Shown one piece after another: positions 24,544 to 36,100 of a stretch of 64,000 nucleotides of DNA; the stretch's first letter is position 1; the number at the start of each line of letters is the position of its first letter. Both the position numbers and the translations under genes were made by a program. The notes below the pieces were generated by a model. It saw only the letters and a list, made by a program, of their open reading frames with translations, searched no databases and was not told where the DNA came from. Source of the stretch: Romanomermis culicivorax (Eukaryota; Nematoda; Enoplea; Mermithida; Mermithidae); contig CAWUHX010000017.1 in NCBI GenBank assembly GCA_963922205.1, forward strand, positions 1,550,001 to 1,614,000, in the 5' to 3' direction.

Positions 24544-24985
24544 CTACCGCCCATTTCGTCGAATCCTTTGAAGAACAGGACTAGGTGAGTCTTCTCAGGG
24601 GATTATTGTTATTGTGGGATATTTTTGGGGGAACCCTTCTTAAGTCGGTTTCCAAGGTCTCCCCAGATAGGTAGGGATCTCACCTCTCAGGTTTGGGCTA
24701 AAAAGGGACTGTCTGGTTCATAATCGGGTTCCACAAATCAGGTCATTTTACTGGTGACCTTGTCCCCACTCTCACTGAGCAGGACTCGGGGATTGTCACA
24801 CCTAACCTGGTGGCGTTGCCCCTTACCCTACAGCAAGACCCCAGGACAGCACCAGAGTACCCTATAGGTCTTCCTATAGCCAGTACTAGCCGGGTTAGGC
24901 CCCCAACTAGTGGAAAATAGCCTGTCCAGTAGGAGTCATAGCCTATTACTCACTGTAATAGGGTCAAACTGATATGGTTTACCAT
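24544..24985. repeat. Copy B of the 1.25-kb repeat, right part
   Basis: Homologous to about 11735-12190 (GACTAGGTGAGT, TGGTTCA(T/C)AATCGGGT, TATAGCCAGTACTAGCC). It resumes copy B directly after the 3' LTR. Confidence 0.7.
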
Positions 24986-25457
24986 CAATGTGACTGGGAA
25001 ACAACGTTTTCCACCTACTGTGGACATGGCCAATTCTCCATTAATGTTACACCCTTTTCTAGAAAATTTACCATTTTTTCTTCTAAAAAATCAACTTTTG
25101 TTATCCGTTTAAAGCCAACATTAAATACAGGGCTGATAAATTTTAGTGTAGACCATTGCCGACCATAATGAACAGTAACAAGAATTCATGAAGCTATCAT
25201 ATTTGTACCACAATAAGTATACAAAGCAAGAAAATATACCAAATATTATAAATACCTAAAATTCTGATTTTCAGTTTAAGCACATGGAATTTACGTTTTA
25301 ATGAAAAACGAATGCCTGATTCATTCTCAGTGTCGACAACTATTCGACTTTCCTATTTTGTTTTGACCTGGCACAACTCACCTTTAAGGAAGCTAAATTT
25401 TTTCTGATGATGTATCTCTCTGGAATATTACGTAAATATTGCTACCTTGTCCATTTT

Positions 25458-25641
25458 GACACATAATGGGTTAACCGCGTTGCCATCATAACCATCGCTA
25501 AAAACTGTTCGAAAAATAATGCTCGACCGGGATTCAAACTCGGGTCTCTGTGACTATAGTGCAGCATTCTTCCGATTGAACTACCGGGCCAGTGTTGCGA
25601 TAGTTACGAAGGGGTGATGTACGGCCGTGTGACACGTGACA
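25458..25641 (-). repeat. tRNA-derived SINE-like repeat, copy 1
   Basis: 184-bp unit repeated 272 bp downstream. On the minus strand, a tRNA-like head (about 25590-25515) has an A-box-like TAGTTCAATCGG and a B-box-like GAGTTTGAATCCC, then GAGCATTATTTTTCGAAC and a unique tail. The anticodon stem does not pair, so it is not a working tRNA. Confidence 0.6.
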
Positions 25642-25729
25642 TTCCCCCCCTTGAAAGAAGGACGACCTCGTCCATTGAAGATGCAGGTTCTGCGGCCCAC
25701 CAATGTGGGACCAATCCAAGCCTCGGCAT

Positions 25730-25916
25730 GACACATAATGGGTTAACCGCATTGCCATTGTAACCATCGCCAAACACTGTTCGAAAAATAATGCTCGACC
25801 AGGATTCGAACCCAGGTCTGTGTGACTATAGTGCAGCATTCTTCCGATTGAACTACCGAACCAGTGTTGTGATTGCTACGACGAAGGGGTGATGTACGGC
25901 CGTGCGGCACGTGACA
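25730..25916 (-). repeat. tRNA-derived SINE-like repeat, copy 2
   Basis: 187-bp direct repeat of 25458-25641 with about 90% identity by eye. It carries the same tRNA-like head, with B box GGGTTCGAATCC. The shared GACACATAATGGGTTAACC and CGGCCGTG...CACGTGACA ends define the unit. Confidence 0.6.
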
Positions 25917-27137
25917 ATTTCATTCAAAAGTTTTAGGATGCAGTATTTTTTATGTCTTATTATATTTCGACAAGTGAATTATAATTGAAATACCTGGCTG
26001 TTCACATAGCATCTATAAAGGACTTGTCATACATTCCTCTGCAACAATGGACGAAGCTCTGTTCATGTGCGCTCCGTTAGGGCTTCTTAAAATGCGAAGT
26101 TTGTGACTAGACCCTATAAGCGATCTGCTCCAAACAGACATTACAAACCTGCAAAATTCATTTTTTAATTTCTTGGGAATACATTTTTATTTCAAATTTT
26201 ACAAATGGTCTTTCTTTAGTTTGATTGGCTGAATTAGGTTGCTAAATGTTGATTCGATTATCCATCAAGGTCGTTGTTAGCACAATTCAAATTTTTCAAC
26301 CATCGATGTGATTCCAAAGCTCTTTTAGATGGAACCCCATGAGAAATAATTTTCAAGAGAAATCAACTAGATTTCGCAATCCGTATTGGCAGGATTAAAT
26401 AAAATGTAGCATACAAATACGTAACACTGTGAAACATTACAGAATTGGTTCGTTTTAAATCTCGCCTCCATAAAGCATCACACCGAAACGAAATGAAAAA
26501 AAAAACAGTAAGAATAAAGGCAATACGACGGATGTTTCCTGTTCCAATTTTTAAGTAAACGCGGTTATATCGATGTAAAAATTTATCGAATATGATACAA
26601 AAATACAAACAAATGATAAAAAAGGAAAAATACAAGGGCGTTTCAAGAGAGATGTCCGAAGAGTCCTGAAATACTGAAATCTTTTTATTAAGTACGAACC
26701 AGTTTTGAAGTAACTTGCAAATTTATATTAATCACACAAAACCAGAAAGTCAAAAAACTCAAGAATGTTCATGGCTCGTTTTTATTTTAATCGAAATTTT
26801 TGACTATACTTTTGAAATGATCGATGCAGTTTCGGCTGACGCAGCCTGACTAGAGATCAAGAAATTAATTTCGATAATCTTGAAATAGTTGAAAGGACGA
26901 TCATGGAGACTCTGTATCATGAAGGAAAAATTTATTGAACAGAGACAACGAGCCTTCCATAATTTTGAATAAAAGTTTGGCTGCGACATCGTTGTATCGA
27001 TCATTTAAAATTATTGCAGTATAGGTGCAGCTATTTGGATATGTTCAATTTTTAAACCTTCACTCAAATGCCTAGAAACGCCAGAGTATTTCGAAATATT
27101 ATGCATGGTTTTGGCTTGCATCACTTTTGAGCCGCGT
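25917..27137. other. 3' flank of the ADAM10-like gene
   Basis: AT-rich DNA that should include the ADAM10-like 3' UTR (minus strand, immediately below 27138). An inverted-repeat element lies at about 26806-27012. No other gene was recognised. Confidence 0.4.
26806..27012. mobile_element. MITE-like element with TTTTGAAATGATCGATGCAG ends, copy 1
   Basis: The left end TTTTGAAATGATCGATGCAG is mirrored at the right by TATCGATCATTTAAAATT. The interior aligns, inverted, with 51592-51822 (shared TTCGATAATCTTGAAAT and CGAGCCTTCCATAATTTTGA). The frame that is open in the 51.6-kb copy is broken here. Confidence 0.55.
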
Positions 27138-30100
27138 CTATTTCATGCGACGAGGTTCGTTATTACAATTTGCCGTTGTCAAGCTTTTTGGATCGTCGTT
27201 TCGTGGCCTTTTACGCTTGCGGTGTCCTCGAGCCGGCGGCCGAACGACAGCGGTAGGCGCCACTTGATCACCGTCCATCGTTGAACCGGAAACGGCGCCA
27301 CTATAGGCGGCCAAACCGCTGGTGGCAGCGACTGGTGGAACGGAAACGATCAATGGCTTATCGCCGTGTTCAGTATACGGAGGCGGAGGTTCGACGATTA
27401 TCGAAGCACTTTGCAAAGGCTAAAAATGTTATATGCTTCAAATAAAATATGAGAAGCTACGGTGAGGAAAAGCGGTAAAAAATCGAATAAATACGAAATA
27501 TATTAAAAAATGCAGTCGAAGTTATGTAGCATAAAATGTCGTTTATGCTAGCGAAGACTACGAAACTCTAACATTCATGAAATGAAGAAAATATTCGGAA
27601 AAATATATAAAGAAAAAAATTGAGTAAAAAAAAATTTAATATTGAAAAAATGTCGAAGCAAAAAAGAAACACAACAAAAAATACAAAATAAAGCCAGTTA
27701 TATCAAAAGAAATAAATAATAATACAAAATACAAGAAATCAAATCACAAGTATGTACAAATGAACAAAATTTTGAAAATGTGGAATAACTAAAACGAAGC
27801 AAAAAGTTAGTACGAGAAACAAAACCAAAAACGAAGAAGGGAAAGAGCTGAAAGTCGTACAGACAGGAAAATATGAAACATTAAATGCATTACCAAATCA
27901 AAAGAACTAAGACAATGCTCACATCATGATGCTAAGCAAAGGAGTGAAAATGTAAAAAGAAATGAAAAATCTGGAAACAGTAAATGGACCGAAAATAAGA
28001 GAAGTTAGTGGAAAATGAAATATGGGAAGAATAAATATGCGAAAAGAAAAAATTTTGAAATCAAAATACTGTAGTGCGACGATTTCCGAGTGGGTGCAAG
28101 ATTTGCCACGAGGGCAGTGAAATAGGCGGATGCGCGCCTATTTTGATCATCCATTTTGATCATACTCCGTCGTCTCTCGGGCGTCCTCACAGTTCACCCT
28201 CATCGCACATGTTAATTATTACGGGAGAATATCATTAGTAAATTTTATCAATGGTAGTGTAAAGGCTCAGCAATACATTGCCGGCTGGTGCCAGTTTCGA
28301 GCTGCTGTACTTCGTCTTGAGCGCGCCGATCGACGCGAATTCAATGGAAATTTTTTGAATCGCCGCAAGCCGGCGCTACTTATAACATACGATGCAAAAA
28401 ATTATTGATTGCTAGACTTGACTTTGACTAGAATTCAGGAGATTTTGACCGAAAATACAAATTTGTAAATAAAAAGCAGCCTTTTTTAGTGATTTTGAGG
28501 GCCTGTGCCGTTAAAGGTTTGGAAATGGCTCTTTAAATCTATTTATATTTTAGTGAATTCTAGTTATTTTCATTCAATTTTAGATTTGAAGTAAGTGTTT
28601 TACAGGCTCTAAAATAAAAAAAACACAGAAAATCTTCCGGTGCTTCACGCCGGATTTCATTTTATAATTTTTCGAGTTGATCTATTCACTGTTTTTCAAC
28701 AAGTCAAAGTTTCTGGGGAAAAAATTTTCGAAAAAGAGAATCATAATGGAGTTGATATCCATAAATTTCAAGTTTAATTTTAATTTTCTCAAACTCATGA
28801 AAGTATGAATGATACATAGATGTTTTCGAACCTTATGCTTATTGAATAAGTTACCCTTTGATTTTCCAGCATTTTACAGTATCAGAATCTAAAAAAATGT
28901 TCGATGAGTAGCGCCGGAAAGGTGTAGGGAAAAGCAGAAGAATAAGAAACGAAATATCGTGTTTTCGGCATTTCGGCATGGCATTTGACATAAATTTTAT
29001 TTTAATTCTGGCCGCTCTTTGCACATGTAGAAAAACACCTGTAACCGAAAAACGCTTATTGGAAATAAAATTTTGAACAGCAATTTTTTTGAACACGTAT
29101 CAACTGATTGAATATCCATATAATTTAATTTAATTAAAACAGTGTGTTACAAGCCCATTTTTCGATATTCTTCAATTAAGAATTTTAAATCCCAAAATTT
29201 CAGTTTGACTCCTAAAAATTTAGGCGTAGGAGCCATTTGGCTCCTGGTTTTCAAACCAAAAAAGCCTGATAAATTTTGTTTTTTGTATATTCAAAAAAAA
29301 GAATCCGAAAAATGCTCAATTTTTATATTAAAATATTCATAAAATATCGGAATAATAAAATGACAATAATAATAACAATCACAAAAACTGAATAATTAAA
29401 GAATAGAATATTCTATTTCAGCCCGCCACCTGCCGGACAACGCCGGCTGAAGTATAGCGGCAAACATAGTGTAACCGGCGCCGACCGGCGAGGTATAACA
29501 GGGGCTTAAAACGACTTCAAATCATCCACCGCTTATCTATTACTCAAAGTTCTTTTGGTCGAGAAACTAGGCCAGAGAAAAGTAAGGTGAGCTCAAAATG
29601 AGTGTTTTTGCTTTGAAACTGGTGAAAGGTCAACATTGAGAACGGTACCTCTTGACCGTAGTGCTCCCGAAGTAGCCTAGGTATGTGCAAGTCGAAGCAC
29701 AACAATATGAAAATGCAGACAAATAAAAATTTAAAAACGAGAGCAAACAAACCCTTGAATGTGAGTAAAAATAGATATGCAAGAATATGAAAAGAAAAAC
29801 TCGAGGACTGAAATTTCGAAAATTCGACGAAAGCTCAAAACCGTAAAGCATTCTACAAACATAAGATTTACTTGCGACGACCTGCTCGACCCGGCCACCG
29901 GCGCTACATTGACCGTCACGACAGTCGTCGGCATCAGGCCGTTAGGCAGTTCGTTGCTTGGCGCGTTACTATAACGAGCGGCGCCACTACGATGGCGTTG
30001 GTCGCGACGCCGACCGTGGTCCGGTGCACCGACCATTCTTCGATGATGATCGGTGGACGGCGCGGCTAGAGGGCCGGCAGGCCCACCGCCTCCGCTTTGA

Positions 30101-33100
30101 CTCCTACGTTGTCGACGATGGTGATGATGGTGACGATGGCCTTGTTGCCTATTCTGAGGTTGAGGTTGTAGTGGAGGCTGCGATGGATCACGGCGATGCC
30201 TATGATGACCCTAAAAGAAAAGAGGAACTAAAGCGCTGAAGTTGCAGCTCACGCTTTCGTCGAGTAAAAAATCAATGTAAACAAATAATTTTTAAACTTG
30301 TTTAAGAATGTAAAAACTTGACGATGTAATGGGGAAATAAAACGATTTCACATTCGTACCGCAAAACTTTGGAACTCAAATAAAAAAAATAAAAAAATGA
30401 TCAGAAAACTAAAACCCGAATGATTTGAATATATCTAATAACGTAAAAGAATTCTCCTATACAAAAATTTAAATCTAATAAGCTGAACGTCGTAAAATGA
30501 TTGTCTAATATTTCAGATTTGTGTTATTAAGGTACTCTGGATCATTCGAAATTTCGATCAAAACGATAAGTTGCAGATCCTATAAAGCATTCTTGTTTCG
30601 AATCAGATGATTTATTGAATTTTATCAAAATATAACTAATGATATACTCACGGGACAATCTTAACGAATTACCAAACACTAAGTCACAATACTTTTCATG
30701 AAAAACCTACTTTATGGTTGAGACACATGCACAAATCCTCGAAAATTATGATTGTACTAAATACCTGTCGTAGAAGCGTCGTCGGATGACGTAGAGTTTC
30801 GTAAATAGATTGAGCAGGTGGTTTCCTGGGATTCGTGGAAGGCGTGTGTACAGCACAACATTTTATGAATACGGCCATCAAAAAGATGACCACAATTGTG
30901 ATAATGAGGACGATCCACCAATTTTCCTTAAAACACACAGGTTACATAACATACCAAATTTTCGTAGTAAAGAAGTTATGGATGAACTTGCTAGGTGAAA
31001 TATCATCAAAAAAAAATTTCAGGCCAGAAACATCTGAAATCTGGCTTTCCTAGTTACGATTGAGGAAAATAATAACTATTTTTTCAATTTCCACATCGAA
31101 ATTTACAGACTTCTTATGTTTAGAGATAATATTCGTTAGAATTAAATACATAACTTGTAGAAGATTCTTTTGGGGACTTACCTACTATTCATAAAATGTA
31201 CGTAAAAAAATTGAAGAGGGGAAAATCAAACTTGGTTTCGAAGTCCTACCTGCACCCAATCGCCGACAGTCTTCAGAGTTTCTTTATTGAAGAGCAAATT
31301 TTTTAGTCGCGAAAGTGGTCCATTCGAATCAACCGATCGACACTTTTGAAAAATGTCGCAATAACCGCGGTAATCGTTGCACGGCGAACCAGGCCGCAGG
31401 AGGATGCCCCTTTTGGCGTCCGTTTTATTCAAAAAGTAAGGCCTCAAAGCGGCGATATTGGTACTAGGAAGGCAATTAGCATTGATATCTGTAAAATCCA
31501 AGGAGGAAAACGAAGGATCAAGACAAGAACGAACAAAATAGCATGTAGCAGAAACGAAAAAGCTCTTTCCATTTTACTTATAATAGTTTGAATAATACAT
31601 ATAATTGGGGGGAAGTGCAATAAGAAACCCCCACGGTATTCGTCAGTCATATAACTAGCCATATGATGACAGTCCCTCAAGAGGTCCCCAAGGTCAGATT
31701 TTTCAGGTAGGGGTAAAATTGAAAATTTGTGGGGGTGGTGTACCTAAATGTACACTATACTCGTTATTTTGTCTCAAAATTAGGCAGCCAGTGATCGATT
31801 TTAAGGACTTTAGGTAGGGGTAATACCGCCTTAATACCTCTCCCCATGGGGCACTCTGGATATGACTAAACATATGGTAGTTACCCATCTTTTTTCACTA
31901 AATCGGTGTTTTTGGCGAAACAGGAAATGCGAAAAAATTTTTGGGAACTTTCGCTAAGTGACAAAAAGAATTTAGGATTTCTGAGTTGGAAAGGTGAATT
32001 CCGATATACTTTCGAAGGTCAACACGTTGAAATTTTCTTGCGTTTCGCGCTGGTAATGAGTTTAATAATCCTATTGTTTGCTATAATCCAGCTCAGGCGC
32101 GACCTTTAGCTTGTTCATTTTACTTATTAGTCAAGATTTGATCGTTCTTACCAACTGGAATATTCCATCTTGTTGTCAAATCAGTTTATCTTTGATCTTC
32201 GAAGTATTTGACGAAGATCGAAATTTTTTTCGAATTTGTTCTCAAAATTTTTTTGTGGTCTTTGAAAATTTTGAATTTTATGAACACAAAATTTGTGTAT
32301 GAGGTTTATTGAGAGACAATGACATTATTGAGAGACAATGACAGGAGTGTTTGCCAGTTGAAGAATGAAAAATTTTTTTTCTTATCCGATTTTTGACTTT
32401 GAGTTTTATGCTTTTAACATATTTTTTGCTTATTGTACGGATAGGAAAAATGATTCAATTGACTAAAAAATTATACCTTTTATCTAGGCCCAGATTATCA
32501 AAACGTAGAAAAAATTTCCGCGCTTAGCGCCAGAATTTTATAGTCTTTGATTTTTCACCCGACTGAAACATCATTGGCTTCAAGCTGATTTTTCAGCTGG
32601 TTAGCTGATTGGAAACATCCGCTTATAAAATCATTAGGCCGAAAAAATGAAACTTTAAATCAAGAAATAAAAGTTAGAAGAAGAAGAAGAAGAAGAAAAA
32701 TTCATTTTTCGAACGAAGAGAAAAGAACAAAAACACATGTTAGTCTGGAAAAAGAAATACAACAAACATCGAGATTATTGGTTATTAATGCAGTACGAAA
32801 TAAAGAGCAATGTGAAAATGTTAGCATATTGAAAAATCAAACAATACATTGAGTGAGTGAAAGACAATATGAATTAATTTGCATACGGAGACATGCAGGT
32901 ACAGAAGTGCACTTACGCGCGCCCCGATGAACGAAAAAGAGAAATCAACACAGAAATGAAGGGGAAAAAATCATATTATATTAACGTCCTCGTATAAATT
33001 TAGAAAAATCGATATTCTTAACAGAACAGATAGATCGTTCAAAAGATTCTAGATTATCGGAATTCGAAAATGTTTCAGGCGCTTTGCGCCGAAAGCAAGG

Positions 33101-36100
33101 ATAATTCAAATTCAGTCTATGAATATATATTTATATATTGTCTCCTGTTTCCTTCCAACGCTTCATCAATGCAACAGTTTGAACGAGGAATTCATGAAGT
33201 AAAAAACAGATTTATTCGAAATTTATTCTTGATTAAAAATAGTCAGGGTTCATTCAGATTTTAAAAATCAAATCTCTTGATTTCCCGGTTCTTCCACAGA
33301 AATTCCTGTTTTTTTCAGTAAAAATCTATAGATAATCTAATCTATGTATTTTTACCAAAAAGCCGGTTCAAATGGATGATTCTCTTCACACTATTTTAAC
33401 GGGTGGCTATCGCAGCAGTGATAAGTTTTTAGATTTTCGAATTTGTAATGAATAATCTTTCCCATCAAGATTCAAATTCTCAAGGCTTAGACTTCCCACT
33501 TGATATATCAAAAGTGATTTTTTGAAAGAGTCACAATTTTGATTGTAAAAATTAGGTCTTTGATTCGAGGAATTTGCAGGTGGAGCACTTTTTTATTTAA
33601 CATGCTGCATTGACGTTGAGCCTGCATATTTAGAAGCTTTTCTGGTCAGTGACGAAACCTCAAACATTTTCAGAGTGCACAAATCGCGATACTTTTGTCT
33701 TATCTAAAAAAAAGCAAAGTTTTTTTCCGATTTATTTAAATGGCTTTTTGGTTGTCGAACTATGGAATTTTGATGTCTATTTTCATATTTTTAGCTTCAG
33801 ATTGGTACGATCTTCGCTTGATTGTTGAGGTGATCTTTTTAATTTTCTTTCTGACTGACAGTTGAGTAAAAGCATCATCACATCAGAGCTCAAGGATTGA
33901 GGATTATCAGTGCAATATAAAAGGGAAGAAGGCTCAAGTCTCCACAATTAAAAAATGGCTGACTCAGATTTGTAACTGTAGACTACAACGAAAAACTAGG
34001 GTCTATTTCATGAGATATTAGTTATATTGGAAGAATATTTTCATACTTCATTATTTTGTGCTTCGAGAAGCAGAATATTATAAGCATCGTTCAACGGCAC
34101 AGGCCCAAGGGACAAAAGCTTTACAAAAAGAATTAAAAATTTATACTTTGAAAGAAAAAATGATGAATAAGTGATCAAGATTCGTGTTTTTAACAAAGGG
34201 GAGAACATGATTTTATGATCTGCGAAATTAATAAAAAGCATTTAGGCCCATTAAGAGTAGTAAAAGCAACTCAGCATACTACTTACCCAACATCCTTTAT
34301 ATATTTTCTGCTTGAGTATGAGTATGTATATTTTCTCTGACAAAATTGTTTTAAAATACAACTAAATGTCTGTGATGCCAAAAACTTAATAATGGACTCC
34401 ATAACCCGAATCAGACGTCCCCAAGCTCAGATTTTCAGGTAGGGGTAAATTTAAAAAAATTGCGGGGGTAGTGTGGCAAAATGTCCACTAAACATGTAAT
34501 TACCCCCTCATACCCCTCCCTGTGGGGCAGTCCGAGCCGAATAGACTACAAACGTTTCAAGAATGTTCTGCAAGTAATTTCCTAAGACGCAGAAAACACA
34601 ACAACAATTATTTGGAACAAAGCGTCGAAAAAATTCAACTTTTTCTTCTTCTTAATTTTGATGTAACTAATTATTAATAGTACAACGCTTGGTTTTTTTA
34701 ACACGAGTTCCATTAGTGCGGCTGCTAACTTTCCTTAATTTGCATTACTTTCTCTTAGCACGACTGAAATTTTCATTAGCATAGGCCCAACTTCATTAGC
34801 ACCGTGCTAAAAAAAGAACCATGGTATAACGGTTCCATTTTTTCGAATATCGGTTCCAGTTCCTAAATTTAAGAACCGATCGGTTAAGGTTGCCGCACTA
34901 CAAAGTATATGAAGGTACGTTTTCCCAAAAATTACCTGGACAAATAGCGAAAATTACCTTTCGGTTTCAGTATATGGTAACGAAGCATTTTTCGTTATAC
35001 AATGTGCACATTCACTCTCTCAAGAACAAAGATAGGTGCATGCTGGATAAAGATACATACCACATAGGGATAAATCGGACCTATTGATCTGGGGGGCTAC
35101 TTGATATTTTCTGAGCCGACCCGAGATGAAATAAATCAACTTCACCTCAAGTCCTCCAAGATTCCCAGGTGTCCGGAGTGTTTATTAACCCTAAATGACT
35201 AAATTGCGATAATTTTTATGAAGACAATTCAAAAGTCAAACATTCATTGTTGAAACGTTGTATGGAACATGTTGCTAAAAACAACAAAAGTGAGTCTACC
35301 ATTCTTATTCCGGCAAGATAATTGGCACTGATCTTCAGGGGTTCCAATAGTAATGAAGCATTCCTCCATTCCGACAAGTTCGCATATCGATCGATTACAA
35401 TTCTGAAAAATATCAAAAGGCGTCGTAAACAAACAGGTACAATTTTGACGCATTGTTGATGGACAAGAAAAAGAAATCTTTACGTTCAGAAACGAATTTC
35501 TTGGTACCTATAACCAGGGGCGTAGCCAGGATTTTTCTAAGGAGGGGGTGGAAATTTTTTTTAAATCAAAAATGGTAAAAAGTGTAATGCCACCATGAGA
35601 GACTATTTCTGCACTTTAACACATTCGGGTTTTTCCAAAAAAAGTGTATGTACACTCAGAAGTTAACTTTATTAAGTACACAAAAAATCCCTGGTTGCAA
35701 ATATGTATTTATGTAACGACTAACAATTCAGCATCAACAGATGTTAACCGGTTTAAACAAATCAGCACACAATTTTTAAATTGCCAGTCGGACTTCCGTC
35801 CGTAAGAGGAATGGGTTCGTTGTCACCTTCAGGAATGTTTACAACAGTTCTTTTCGCTGGCCTCGGTCCAAAACCAAATAATTCTAGTCCGCGTTTCATA
35901 TTTAATATTATTTAAACCTGAATTGAACAGTAAAAATTTTTTTATGAGCGTTGTGTCACTGAGTAAAAGTAAATATGTATATCGTGTAAGTTGAAACAAA
36001 AATGTTCAAGCTAAATGTACAAAAAAATTTATGTTCGCGAAACTTTCTTTGAAAATAATTATGGACATCAATACAGTACCTATCCACACCAATGCTAAAA

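Noticed and set aside
25515-25590. Functional tRNA gene on the minus strand
   Set aside because: The anticodon stem does not pair and the acceptor stem is poor; the unit is duplicated with its flanks, fitting a SINE.
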